Shown: positions 1 to 10,975 of the stretch, piece after piece
How positions within the stretch are numbered: the first letter of the stretch is position 1
Layout of the letters: the number at the start of each line of letters is the position of its first letter
Assembly (NCBI GenBank): GCA_010909165.1
Contig: MU008198.1
Location: 186,001-250,000, forward strand
Source: Anthoceros angustus
Lineage: Eukaryota; Streptophyta; Anthocerotopsida; Anthocerotales; Anthocerotaceae
Direction of reading: 5' to 3'
DNA length: 64,000 bases
The notes under the pieces: model-generated
Seen by the model: the letters and a program-made list of their open reading frames with translations, nothing else
Told to the model about the DNA's origin: nothing
The model's database searches: none
Made by a program: the position numbers and the translations under genes

Positions 1-930
1 ACAACGCAGCAGAGTTACACACCAGATCCCTTGAGCTCCTCGGTGCCAAGAAACGAATTCCCCACTGGACTTCAATGCCTACGAGCCATGAGGCCCCGAT
101 GCAGCAACGTGAACTGCCTGCAGTGTTCAGTTGGATACCGATACTGGAGCGTACAACGACCGCCTCACCTTTACAATTGCAGAGACTTTCAATTTTGCAT
201 TAGCCCGATGTGCGGATCATCAGAGGACGATCCCGATCCGTGCTCGTTGTTGGATGAGCCTGGCACGCCACATCGGCCACAGCACTTTGGACCTTCAACG
301 GATCGAATTTAATATTTGTTTTCTAAATCACCTTTTTGGGCTCTCTAAAAACATGTAAAAGGATAGAAAGATTTTCTAGTCGAGCTGGGTAGACGGAAAG
401 AACACTAGCCGGAAAGAAAGAAAAAATTAACAACAAGCCGGAAAGAGGGGAATAGACCCTAAACCCCTTACGAAAAACCAACCAAAAAGCCTTCAACCCC
501 CGCCGCTTACGCTTTCGGACTTGAGCCCAGGCCGCGCTTTCGGACTTCCAGGCCGGGCATGGCGCTAACGATCAAGCCTCATGCCGCAAGCCGCGCCTCA
601 TGACCGCAGCCTTTGGCCAGCAGCGCGGCAGTGTGGCGAAGAATCGACTGCACCAAACGAAGGCGAGGAGATCAGAAAACCATCAACCAAGGAGGGGAGG
701 ACACCAGGAAACCAACCGAAGGGCCCCAGGGAAGGGGGGAAGGGCAAAACGATTTGGAGTGAAGGGAGTTCCCGATATGTAGGAGGGAACATCCCTGGAA
801 ATTACCCCTAAACAAACGATTATTATCCGAAGCGGTGGATTAAAGGGTTTCACTCGATAGGTCCCGGAAGATGAATCCTGGTACATATGGGGGACTGGAT
901 TCATCGCCGATAAATTTCCACCCGTAAATT
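1..930. other. Unassigned sequence at the left edge
   Basis: No gene recognised. Short open frames on both strands overlap without domain signatures. Around 500-570 a short phrase containing gctttcggactt is repeated, and 420-470 is purine-rich. I see no coding continuity, RNA gene or clear transposon ends. Confidence 0.4.
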
Positions 931-934
931 AAAA

Positions 935-1410
935 TTAATTAAATCGGCCGACTGCTGGATAGGTAGTGCGTAGCGTATACGGGTGGCGCCCGGAAGGCCT
1001 TGGTCTTACACAACTGCGCACTCCAGGAAAGTGCTTGGCCCAATGCCTCTTCCGGAGAGTCCTTGCAAACACGAAGGACCTTGAAGCTGCTGCTTGTACC
1101 CAGGCATATGCTGGAGTTGTTAGCTTCAATAGGTAGTGCACCTGTTTTTCACGAAGTGTCTCTCGCTAGCCTCTCAATTCCTGGAAGGGGATTTCGGAAT
1201 TGGATTGACCGCCTATAAATTACATGGCGTCCACCAAAACAGCAAATTAAATCGGCCAACTGCTGGATACCCTGTAAGTCTGTATCCCAGCGACGCCCCA
1301 ACACACAAAACTAGAGTCCTTGCAAACACGAACCACCTTGAACCTCCTGCTTGCACCCGGGTTCGTCCTGCAGTTGTCAGCTTCGATAGTGCACCTGCTT
1401 TTCAAAATGG
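935..1410. repeat. Diverged direct repeat, two copies
   Basis: Copy one (about 935-1165) and copy two (about 1243-1410) share ordered blocks: aaattaaatcggcc..actgctggat, gtccttgcaaacacgaa, ccttgaa.ctgctt, and gttgtcagcttcgatagtgcacctg in slightly different forms. Copies differ by substitutions and indels. The second copy runs up to the 3' end of the MADS gene, so the duplication may have shaped the last codons or 3' UTR of that gene. Confidence 0.7.
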
Positions 1411-2534
1411 GTTTCCTTTAAACTGGAAACCCTCCTGGGCGGATCCGTCATAGGGCGGTGGGAGCGGATGAAGGGGGATGTTAGAAGGAGCAAACGCTTC
1501 ACGGAGGCCCATAACGGCGGTGCCATCTCTGGTACCCGCTGCAGCAGCGTCATATTGAGCTGGTAAGCTCATTTGATTCCCGTCATTAGTCTCCTGTAAG
1601 TTGAAAGCTCCTCCACGAGAATTGCAAAATTCTATCGCCGGATACATTCCATTCCGCTGCAGAAGCCCTACGCCTACATTCATTAGCGGTCCTTCAGACC
1701 CTGAAACCTGGTTTTCCTCGCCAGTCTGTAAACCGGGCAAAGATACCATCCTGTCCGGTCATGCACATGCAAGCAAGCTTCAGAGTGTGGCTTACTGGGC
1801 ACGAAGGCGGGAAACAAGGCAGCCAAAAGAGACAAGTGTTACATCGAGTTTGACAACAGGATATGTACGTACCCGGAGAGGCCTTCAAGATTAGGCGGCG
1901 GATAATTGGTCTGAAAGGGATCAGGGTTTTCGAAACCATAGTTCTGGTGCTGAGCTTGCTGCTGCAATGCCTGCTGCTGTGCTATCTGAAGGTGTCGATT
2001 CAGAATCTCATAATCGTTGTTCAGCCGACTCAACGCCTCTTGCAAACCCCCGAAGTCCGAAGCATTATCTACATCAAACGTTTGCCACCAGAAGCAGCAC
2101 CCATCGTTGGGCTGCTGGCCCTGGCCCTGGTCCGAAGTGCCATACGGACCTGCCCCTAATAACTTGCCCTCGTCAGCCATGCTGGACTGCTTGTCCTTCT
2201 CGCTGATGAGCTGCTCGTTAATTCCATTGTAACTCTGCTCCAAGGCCGTCAACCCTTCAAGTCTGGAGGGATCCACGTAGTCGGCCAGGTTGGGAGGATT
2301 TCCTTCGCGTTCTTCGATATTGTGCAAGTGCTTATCAACCACATAGTCCACATGGGGGCTGCCAAAGGAGAAGACCTTCCCTGCTTGCGAGAACACCACT
2401 ACCGCAATCTCCGCACCGCACAAGATTGAGAGCTCACTAGCCTTTTTGAACAATCCCCCCCGCCTTTTGGAGAAGCATACTTGCCGCGCGTTGGCATCGG
2501 CGATCTTGGCGATTTCTATCTTCTTCCTCCCCAT
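1402..2534 (-). CDS. Type I (M-alpha-like) MADS-box transcription factor, two exons
   Basis: Nuclear DNA-binding protein. Exon 1 is 2534-1873 and exon 2 is 1750-1402. The donor GTACGT follows a phase-2 codon and the acceptor GGACAG restores frame, giving 336 residues. Residues 1-60 form a complete MADS domain (MGRKKIEIAKI start, SKRRGGLFKKASEL core, VVVFSQAGKVFSFG end). No keratin-like K domain follows, so this is type I rather than MIKC. A glutamine-rich stretch lies near 183-197 and the C-terminus is Gly/Asn/Pro-rich. The ATG at 2534 is chosen because the MADS domain begins there; an open frame extends further upstream only through a TTG. Exon 2 is accepted because its frame stays open for 116 codons with composition like exon 1. 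If the intron is not used, the protein ends at 1839 after 231 residues. AGL62-like members act in reproductive development; the role here is unknown. Confidence 0.85.
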
Positions 2535-2757
2535 GTTGCTCGGGCTCACTACGCGGAGAAGAATTGGAAAATTACACAAATTACACGCAAGAGTTAACTC
2601 CGAGATGAGAAAACGATCTCAATTTAGCCAACACACTCGCCTGCTCTTTTCAAGGAAGCGGGGAAGGAGGCTCGAGAGGACCCACTGCTGCCACACTACT
2701 TGCCCGAAGTGGCACCGCCTGCCTGCATGGAAACAAAAGTTGCTAAAGCGGCTTAGG

Positions 2758-2824
2758 GCTCATGCAATCCCTTGCCAACCGGAATTTATAGCAGAGCTCA
2801 TGCAATCCTAAACCGGAATTTATG
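2758..2824. repeat. Short tandem duplication upstream of the MADS gene
   Basis: The phrase gctcatgcaatcc...accggaatttat occurs at about 2758-2790 and again at 2796-2824. It lies about 225-290 bp upstream of the MADS start codon on the other strand, so it falls in the likely promoter region. No function can be assigned. Confidence 0.7.
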
Positions 2825-3276
2825 AACACGACATTAGAATGTACACATCCATATGAAGGCGTCTGGTTCCTAGGGCCCTAGGGCAGCATGCTCGGTTTAG
2901 GCATGAATCCCGATTGGGAATAGCTGCCTCGGACCCACAAGCTCTTGATGAGGCAACCTCTTATGAGGAATCTACCTATTTCGACCTACTGCCTAATCGG
3001 GGATCCATGCCTAATCGGGCCGTCTGCTTATAGGGCAAGTCGAGCTGAGGCTGGCTGGCGGTGTCGTCGAGAATCCTCGGCAGCTCGGCGAGGTTGCTGG
3101 GTTGATGAGCAGCGCGTTTCCTTGGATATGCAGAAGGGTAACGGTGGCTCTCCTTCCAAGGCCAGCTCTCCGGATAAGTCTGAACCTGGCACGCCACAGG
3201 CAGACTGTCCTTTTTTCTCATGTCTGTTTTGTACTGTGCTAAAACTGCGTACAGCTGAGAAGGCTGTGGTTGTGGG

Positions 3277-3933
3277 TTGACGAGTTCAATGACCTCACTG
3301 TCAAACTTGGGTTCGAGTCGAATGCATATGAAGTTGGGGAACCATGTCTTGCGCATGTATGCATGTGGAGGTAGGCTACAGGAGGCCATGGTTGTGTTCA
3401 CCAGGGTAGGCAAACCAAATGCCATCATGCGGTTGTTAAATCTCCGCTGTTATGCTAAACATGGGAAATCTATCGTTAACGAAGCCAGACAACCGTACCT
3501 AGGGCCAGGCGTGAAGGTAGATGCCCGTCTTTGTAGCTGCTCAAGCTTCGGCATGGTGGACATGTATACGAAATGTGGCGAACCGAAAGCTGCACGCCAG
3601 GCCTTTTGACAGCTTGGCAGACGTGGTGGCATGGACGGTCCTGATTGCTGGGTGTGCAAATATTGGTCTCTGTCAAGAGGCACTTGTTCTACATGGAGAG
3701 ATGGGCTGATTGCGGCTGACCATGTTACTTTTGCTTGCCTTCCGAAGGCCTGTGCAAGTGTGGGTGCAGTACCAAGTGTGAGTGCCGAGGGGCAGGCAGC
3801 TGCACTCAGACATGGTGTAAAAATGGACAGCTACTTAAATACTGGTTGGAACTGCCTGGTGGACATGTATGCAAAATGTGATGAACTGGAAGATTACGCC
3901 ATGGGTGTTGCTTCTGGGAAAGGGAACCGGTGA
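3277..3933 (+). pseudogene. PLS-class PPR protein gene fragment, frameshifted
   Basis: Pieces of a plant organellar RNA-editing type PPR protein lie in different frames. In order they are an L-type motif (LGNHVLRMYACGGRLQEA), VDMYTKCGEPKAARQAF, DVVAWTVLIAGCANIGLCQE, GLIAADHVTFACLPKACASVGA, then NCLVDMYAKCDELED. The motif order matches P-L-S repeats, but at least two frame changes are needed to read through. No start codon, transit peptide or C-terminal E/DYW domain is visible. It is therefore a relic or partial copy. Such fragments are common in lineages with large PPR-DYW families (lycophytes, ferns, hornworts). Confidence 0.8.
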
Positions 3934-4279
3934 TGGTGTGAATTTTTGCAGGCAGTTCTTGGTTCTTGTTTCGGATTTTGGCTGTAGGACAGGTGCAGTT
4001 AACAGTTGCTGCCCCTACAGCATTGGCGAGCATTGCGGAACCCAGCGGAAAAATGTGCGTATCACTTCTCATCAGAGTCATTGGCTGTGTTGCGTCGGTG
4101 TCGAACAAATAGTGCCTTCCCTTGATCCTTCTTGCTGGTATGCTTGCGTGTTTTGAGCGTTGCGTACGGTGTCTGGGTGTGTAGCAATATGGCCTTTGAT
4201 GGCTATTTCTTGAGATGTCCTGAACAGAGGGATGGCGTCCATGGGACGAATCTTTAGCAGTCCTCATCAATTCTCCTAA

Positions 4280-6740
4280 CCTAATTTACTCTTGGAAGTG
4301 TAGGTACCAGCCTAGTGCCTCTGTCATGAAGAGGCATCCTAGCAAGAGGCATCCTCCCCGGGTGAATTATAGGGTAAGAAGTAGCACTGGCGTTGTGGTT
4401 CATGGTGTGAGCAGTTAGTGACCTGGTTTCATCCCACTCACAGTCGGTGTAAATCTTTTGCAGGTCACCAGTGGACATCTTGGATGGGTGAGATCTATAG
4501 CGTTTTACCCTAGCAATGAATAATCTTGCACAGAATCTGCCGACAGGACTATCAAAATAATGTCGTAGGGCAGCGTCCTTTTCTGAGTCCTGGGCAATAA
4601 GTGTGTCCTGCTCTTACTGATGCTACTACCGTTGAGTACGTTTTTTGAAACAAGTAAGGAGTCCTGATTGTAAATATTAGCCTGTAGTTATGCAACAGTA
4701 GTGCGTGGAGAATCACTCGTTCGTTGTATTGTCTGCAGTATATCACCTGTTGTTGCTCTGGCGGTTCTGACCCAGCAGACCATTGAACTGGTATTGAATA
4801 TTCTTTCTCATGTTGCAGGCTCTGCTATAGCCCCAAGTCGAGATATGTGGATGCTACTCCACGTGATGATTTTTTCTTTTTTGTGATATCAGATGCCGCT
4901 GATCTTCCATGTTGATTTACTGCATGTGTTTTTAACTGCCCGGGCCCAGAAATCTCTGGGCTTAAAGATCTGAGCTCGTGCACATGCTGTGAATCGTTAG
5001 TATTTCGCATATCAGCCTCTCGAGATTGTATATGCTGGAGGAGTACTTCCCCTTGGTTTTGTTCCCTCGAATCCTGGCCTTTCTGTTGTCGTCCTGGCCT
5101 TTCTGTTGTTCTCCTGCTAGAAGTCCCCTGGCCATGGATTGATAATGGTGATGTTGTAATGTGTTTCTCGAAGGGAGAAGTAGTGGGCTGTTTTCATGTC
5201 CTGCACTTGGATATTTCCTCATGTCAACCTTTAACTAGAGCACATGTAAAAGACCTGATTGCCGAGAGGTGGATGCTTGTGAACTTCCTTGAATGTCAAG
5301 ATCCGATCTTCTCATGTTTATATCCCCCTCAGCTAGAGATTCAATAGCCACTTGTTTCCAGGATCACCCCCTTACTGTTGCATATCTGCATGAGAGCTAA
5401 TGGCTTTGCGACCCAGACCATTCCGAGCATGCAATCACGGAAGGTCCAAGTCCCCATATTCAATATGGGGAAGGCATTCAACCAAATGTGTCTCGACCAT
5501 CCGGTAACCTGCCAGCCTTTGCACACATATCTACCAGGTTCATAGTGAACATTTTCTCTTATTGCAGGTATGACTGGCGTGATTGAGTGGTGGGGAACCT
5601 GGAGATATTCTTGTGTGTCACGAGCCTTAGTTATCCGGTTCCTCACCAAATCAGTCTGCAAATAACCATGTAAAACGCAACTCTGGGACTTATTTTAAGG
5701 CTGAGAAATGGCCAATGTGCCCAAGGTGTGAGTTTGTGGCCAAACAGTTTGGGCTAATCCGTGTCCCTTTGTGAACAAGTAGAAAGTGTCGGACGGTAGA
5801 CGGTAATACTTCACAATCCCGATGGAATACCATGCCCATGTAGTAATGAATCGCTACCGTCCACCAGCCCTTGATTGCAAGTCCAGCAGATCGTGAGCTA
5901 CTTTGTAGGCTTTTAGCGTGTCAACAGTTTTTCGTTAGTGTTGTCTTAACCGGCCCTGTTCTGCAGTGCAAATCCCTGTAAGCGCCTGGCCTTGAATGTG
6001 CACCGAGAAGGCCTTTTGCGTGTAGTGGTTTGGGCCTTAGATGACTTGTGGGTATCTGGCACATACTTGGTCCTATGTCTGTTCGTCATCCGGAGCAGCC
6101 TGAAAAGGTGCATCCGCAGACGAGCCGGCAACTTTCCTACACTGGTTTGTGATGTTTCAGAAATATGGAGCTGTTTCAATATCTCCCACTTTGGAATCAG
6201 ACAGGGGAACACTCCCCAGCTTCTCGATCATCGTAAACCTGAGTGAAGCGATGGATATGCGGGGTGATTCGTCGAGGAGACACGGCCAGGGTGGCCTCTC
6301 TTAGCCGTTTTGCTCTCCACTGGTTTGTCCTCCGTATATCCTATTTCCTCTGTTTGTCAAGTACTTGAGCTCTGTTCTCTCTAGCACGAATTATCAGCAA
6401 CAGCTACGCTAGATGGCTTGTTTTTGAGGAGCCGTGTTAAAACCTTGTGAGCATTCTTTGCAGCCAAGTTGTGAGCCTGTGTCCTGAAGTGCAGAAACTT
6501 GTATGAAAAAGCCTTCACGTACCGTGGAAGGTTGAAGCCATGGCCGATGGGATCACCAACTTATTATTGGTAGGCCGCCTTTTAGCGATAAGTGCCCAAC
6601 CTGGTGTTCACGGGGCGGTGACCGGTATACCCAGTGGCCCGGTCACCCGCTTCCCGTGTGGCGCACATTAGAACACACCGAACGCCTCGATCCTTCTGCT
6701 CGTCCACATCGCTCTGTGCGCGGGAGGCCATACATTCTGT
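4280..6740. other. Intergenic region between PPR relic and HCF152-type gene
   Basis: No gene recognised. Small structures only: a tandem 20-base duplication containing tcctggcctttctgttgt near 5071-5112, and a 19-bp perfect palindrome ccccatattcaatatgggg at 5452-5470. The last few hundred bases probably hold the promoter and 5' UTR of the downstream PPR gene. A short inverted motif, ggtgaccgg...ccggtcacc, lies near 6616-6650. Confidence 0.4.
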
Positions 6741-6749
6741 CTCCAGGAC

Positions 6750-9248
6750 ATGAGGCTGCAGAGCGGCTGTGCGATACAAGGCCTATGCAAGGGCCAGTGC
6801 TGCGGGGGCAGGAATTGGGTGCCAAGGGAGGCCAGCAGGATGCTCATCTGCTCGCCGTTGGCAGACATGTCGCCCTCGGCCTCGCAGGCAGGCTCCCTCA
6901 TTCCGTATGTGTCATCTTTGCTGCCGCTGCATCTGCCTGTCGGTGCGGGGTTTAGGTTTGCTGGCCGTGCCGCTGACAGTAGCTCGGGAAGCTGGCATTT
7001 TGGGGGCCGGCTTCCTGGAGAGGTGCCTTCCACCTCCTATGCATTCTCCAGACAGCAATTTTGCTCCGGCTCTCTGCAGGGGCGGAATTGGAGGTCGTCC
7101 ATGAGCTTCTCGTGTTACTCTGCATCGCATTCTTGGTCGAGTGGGAGCGCCTCCTTGGACTCAGCGCCATCGGAGAGTCAGCTCGTTGCCGAGGAGCGGG
7201 ACTTGGTTTTCCACGAGTCGTTGCTGTGGACTGCGCTGAAGGAAAGGCGTACAGACGATGCCTGGCAGGCTTTGAAGGCGATGAGGCGGAAGGATTTGGT
7301 GCCAGGTGGGGCTTGCTTCAGCCGAATGGTAGCTCAACTTTGTCACCAGGGGACGTCTCTGAGCCTCACTCGTGCACAGAAGGTAATGGCTGATCTCCAG
7401 CAAATCGATAAGTTAGACGTTCTAGACAAAGATGCATTAGGGCTGCTGGCCGTTGCTTCCGTCAAGGGAGGGGCAGCACGCTATGCCCTAGGAGTTGTGA
7501 GGTTTATGCTTCAGAGAGGCTTGTATCCTCCGGTTAAAGTCTGGAGTGCTGTAATCAGCAGGCTTGGAAGGAGCATTGACGACTCGAAGACGGCATTGGA
7601 GCTTTTTGAGGAGATCTGCGAGCTCACGGGAAAAGATGACCGCCCTTACGGTGACTTGGTCCTTGTGAGGCCGGATACGGGGGCTTACAATGCTGCTTTG
7701 AATGCGTGTGCAACCGCAGGGCTTCTGGACAAGGGCATTGCCCTCTTCAAGGAGATTTTTGCACGGAAATTATCTCCGGATTTGCTCACATTCAACATCA
7801 TGATAAAGCTCTATGCCAGAGCAGAGCGACGTGGTGAACTGCAGAAGGTTTTGGAGCAAATGGTGGAAGCAGGAGTCCAGCCGGATGTGTCGACTCTCAA
7901 TTCTCTCGTGGCTGCCTTAGTGGGACTAGGGGACATTGACCAGGCCGAGAGGTTGGTGAGAGTGCTGCATTCTGCGGGGAACGGAGATGGACGTCTGGGA
8001 GAGGGCAGGAAGCCATCGACGGACCATCTGGAGGGCAAGTCCCAGTTATCTGTGCCAATGACAGACGATGGGGATCAGGGCAGGTTAACTGGAGACGGGC
8101 AGACCATTACAAGTGGTCTCGCAAATTCTGAGAGCAGTTCTCTTGAGTGGCTTACAAACATCAAGGTTAGACCTGATGCTCGTACGTACACTACCCTTAT
8201 GAAGGGGTATATCCAGAGTGGCAGATTGAAGGATGCCATTCAAGTTCTCGTTGCAATGCAGAATGGAGGAGACCCTGGAAGTCTTCCTAACGAAGTAACC
8301 TACACTACAGCTATGAGTGCTTTGATCAAGTTGGGTATGTTGGATGAAGCACGAACTGTTTTGCAGGAGATGGCTGACCAGAAGGTGCCGGCCAATATTG
8401 TCACGTACAATACTCTTTTGCAGGGATTTTGCACTTCCCAGCAGCTTGATAAGGCTCTCTCTCTAGTGGATGACATGGTAGGAAAGGGCATCCAGCTTGA
8501 TGTGGTCTCCTACAACACTCTGATCAATGGGTGTATCAAAGCAGATGACAATGCGCGGGCACTGGAGATGTTCCAGAAGATGAGGGATTCTGGAATTCTA
8601 CCGTCAGCTATTAGCTACACCACACTGATGACTGCGTTTGGGAAAAACCTGCAGCCGAAGTTGGCTGCTAAAGTGTTTGATGAGATGAGGAAAGATGATC
8701 GAATTAAAGTTGATGGCATTGCCTGGAATGCCTATATAGACGCATATTGCAGAGCAGGGGACATGAGCCAAGCTAGGAAGGCTTTCCAGATGATGAAAGA
8801 GGCAGGCATACTGCCATCCGTGGCTACATATAATATGCTAGTGCGGGGATACGCAGCCAAAGACCTTCATCAATCAGGGGAGGTTCTTGTGCTGTGGAAG
8901 GAGATCAAGGAACGCATCGAGGCCAAGCCCGGGGGTGGTACAGTGGCCATGAAGCCTGACGAAGGGTTGCTTAACTGCTTGGTGGACACCTGCGTGAGAG
9001 CCGGCTTTTTCCAAAAAGCCATTGAAGTGGTGGCTTGTATTGAACAGCATGGGATTCCTGCCAACAAAGCCAAGTACAAGCGAATGTTCATAGAGTTGTA
9101 TTCCAATCTCTACACTGGGAAGCATGCTTCCCAGCAAAGGCGGGACAGATCGAAGGACAGGCGTCGAGCTGTGGAGGCTTTCAAGTTTTGGGTGGGGTTG
9201 CCTAACAAATATTATGAGAGTGACTGGTCTCCCCTGAACAAGTCGTAG
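6750..9248 (+). CDS. HCF152: P-class PPR protein, probable HCF152 orthologue (chloroplast RNA processing)
   Basis: Single uninterrupted frame of 832 residues. Residues 1 to about 110 are Ser/Arg-rich and lack PPR motifs, fitting a chloroplast transit peptide. A tract of P-type PPR motifs runs from about 165 to 780, with signatures such as RPDTGAYNAALNACATAG, PDLLTFNIMIKLYARAERRG, PNEVTYTTAMSALIKLGMLD and ANIVTYNTLLQGFC. An acidic/Ser-rich linker near 410-450 splits the tract, as in Arabidopsis HCF152. The C-terminus carries KPDEGLL, GIPANKAKYKRMF, KHASQQRRDR and EAFKFWVGLPNKYY, which I recognise as HCF152-specific. Arabidopsis HCF152 is needed to process and stabilise psbB-psbT-psbH-petB-petD transcripts. 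The ATG at 6750 is the first in frame; Met31 and Met40 are alternatives. All motifs look intact, so I expect a functional gene. Confidence 0.9.
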   Translation: MRLQSGCAIQGLCKGQCCGGRNWVPREASRMLICSPLADMSPSASQAGSLIPYVSSLLPLHLPVGAGFRFAGRAADSSSGSWHFGGRLPGEVPSTSYAFSRQQFCSGSLQGRNWRSSMSFSCYSASHSWSSGSASLDSAPSESQLVAEERDLVFHESLLWTALKERRTDDAWQALKAMRRKDLVPGGACFSRMVAQLCHQGTSLSLTRAQKVMADLQQIDKLDVLDKDALGLLAVASVKGGAARYALGVVRFMLQRGLYPPVKVWSAVISRLGRSIDDSKTALELFEEICELTGKDDRPYGDLVLVRPDTGAYNAALNACATAGLLDKGIALFKEIFARKLSPDLLTFNIMIKLYARAERRGELQKVLEQMVEAGVQPDVSTLNSLVAALVGLGDIDQAERLVRVLHSAGNGDGRLGEGRKPSTDHLEGKSQLSVPMTDDGDQGRLTGDGQTITSGLANSESSSLEWLTNIKVRPDARTYTTLMKGYIQSGRLKDAIQVLVAMQNGGDPGSLPNEVTYTTAMSALIKLGMLDEARTVLQEMADQKVPANIVTYNTLLQGFCTSQQLDKALSLVDDMVGKGIQLDVVSYNTLINGCIKADDNARALEMFQKMRDSGILPSAISYTTLMTAFGKNLQPKLAAKVFDEMRKDDRIKVDGIAWNAYIDAYCRAGDMSQARKAFQMMKEAGILPSVATYNMLVRGYAAKDLHQSGEVLVLWKEIKERIEAKPGGGTVAMKPDEGLLNCLVDTCVRAGFFQKAIEVVACIEQHGIPANKAKYKRMFIELYSNLYTGKHASQQRRDRSKDRRRAVEAFKFWVGLPNKYYESDWSPLNKS

Positions 9249-9984
9249 TGATCATCGGAAGTGTCATGTTCTGCAAGTGGGGGGGACTTGGGCTGCTGAA
9301 GTGACCTGTGAGTTAAACCAATCCACCCTGGTCGCTGCGCCTCAACCTTCTCTTGCTTGTCGGTGGCAAGGACTGGCCAGAGACTGATATTCTCTTACGG
9401 GCCATACTCTTGACCGGATAGAGCGGTCTGGTCAACTGTGGGAAGTAGCGACAGATTGTTGCGCCACGCTTCGGTTGTAGTGGTCAAGAGAGGGGCAGTG
9501 GTCATCCGATGCCGATCTCGAGATGCTGCAAGCTGACGTACCTTTGAGTGTAGACGACAACCATGGTCGGTAGTCCCTGAGCATTGGGCCGCCTTTGCTT
9601 TGTCTTCTTTTGCCTCCTACCTGCACTCTTCACGGTGCTGGTTTGTACAGTTATCCCTTTGTTAGTAGAAATTCGTCACCAAATTCGGGACTCCGATTCG
9701 ACGTTGGATCAGAAATTATATCGTGCTCTCTGGGTAAGTGACGGGGTAGCCTTGTCCTCTGTTCACTAATGCGATGGGGTGTATCCATCCCCTGGCCGCT
9801 GGTGGCTTCCCTCTTGTGAGGCACTTCGGGCCGCCTAACATAATATCTTTATTAGTTTTCTATAGTGGATGAATACAGGATCTTTGTTGTCGACCTCAAA
9901 AAGTGTTAAGGCCTTCAGGGTTGCTGGATATATGAATTTGTATATTAGGTGCTTCATTTATTCACTATAAAATATCTCTCATTT

Positions 9985-10290
9985 TAGAGAAACTAGAGGG
10001 ACAAGAACCTGGAGAGAAGGTTTGAAACTTGAACCTTGTTGTAAGGCCCTCAAAGTTACTTGGTATATGATTTCTACACAAAAACTCATATATTGACTAT
10101 AAAATTTTCTTAGTTTAAGGGATGGGAACGTTAGGAGTGGGCTTGAACTTCCAACCTTGAAGTTAACACCTTTCACAGAGGGTGGAACCTCCAACCTATG
10201 GAAAAATGTCTCAATTTAGAGATACTTAAGGGACAAGATCCTTGAGAAAGGCTTGAACCTCCAACCTTGAAGTTAACAACCACACAATCT
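9985..10290. repeat. Diverged direct repeats
   Basis: The block tttagaga.act..agggacaaga.cct.gaga.aggtttgaa recurs at about 9992-10026 and again at about 10213-10253. The phrase cttgaac.tccaaccttgaagttaaca occurs at about 10143-10170 and 10252-10280. This looks like two or three degenerate copies of a roughly 110-220 bp unit, probably part of an old retroelement. No coding content. Confidence 0.55.
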
Positions 10291-10430
10291 AATAACAACT
10301 ACTACTTAAGCTTACTTCCTGTTTTTAATTTGCGTTAAATCTCACTAGGCCGAGAGAAACAAAATGTATCACGGTAAAGGTTGTAGGTTGTATGTGTGTT
10401 CAAATGAACACAAATTTATAAAAACGTCTT

Positions 10431-10975
10431 TGTTAAGCACCATGCGCATCTTGCGCGTAAATCAATACTTGAATGGGGTGCCTCGAGGGAAGGGATGCCA
10501 TTGGTGCAAGAAATTGGTAGTTAGATGGGGTGCCTAAACAGAAAGGATGCCCTAGGTGTAAGTAGTTTGGAACACACCATGGTGTAAGCAACGTTTGAAT
10601 ACTATCATAGATTCTTCATCTTCCAAAGATTGTAGTCGATGATTCTTCTTGTAAAGAGATTACCTATCGAGAAAGTTAGAACGCTCTCTCGGGTGTATGC
10701 AACATTCAAAAATCAAGAAGTTTCTTCGAAACCACCCAAATATTGAAAAAATATTAACCACAAGTGACCTTTTTTTACTTCATGTTAACAATATTTTCTA
10801 GACATCAAAGAAACTGAATAATTTCTAAGGGTTTCTAACAATTAACTGAACAATTTCTAAGGATTTCTGATCGTGTCCCATTTTTGAAAATTTATATGCC
10901 AAGTGAGCCTCCCTTCCCTCCAAGCACCCCATTCAAGTAGTGATTCACGCGTAGGATGCACATGGTGCTTAACAG
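10431..10975. repeat. Inverted repeat with roughly 68-bp arms (fold-back or MITE-like)
   Basis: The left arm 10431-10498 begins TGTTAAGCACCATG and continues through a cttgaatggggtg block and a gagggaaggg block. The reverse complement of 10908-10975 reads the same with a few differences. Arms are separated by about 410 bp without coding capacity. Internally the gaatggggtgcct..agggatgcc phrase is repeated once more near 10527-10552. Ends are TG...CA but I see no clear target-site duplication. It could be a non-autonomous DNA element or a rearranged LTR fragment. Confidence 0.6.

Noticed and set aside
5452-5470. 19-bp palindrome as a regulatory operator
   Set aside because: AT-rich short palindromes of this size are expected by chance in 64 kb and there is no supporting context.
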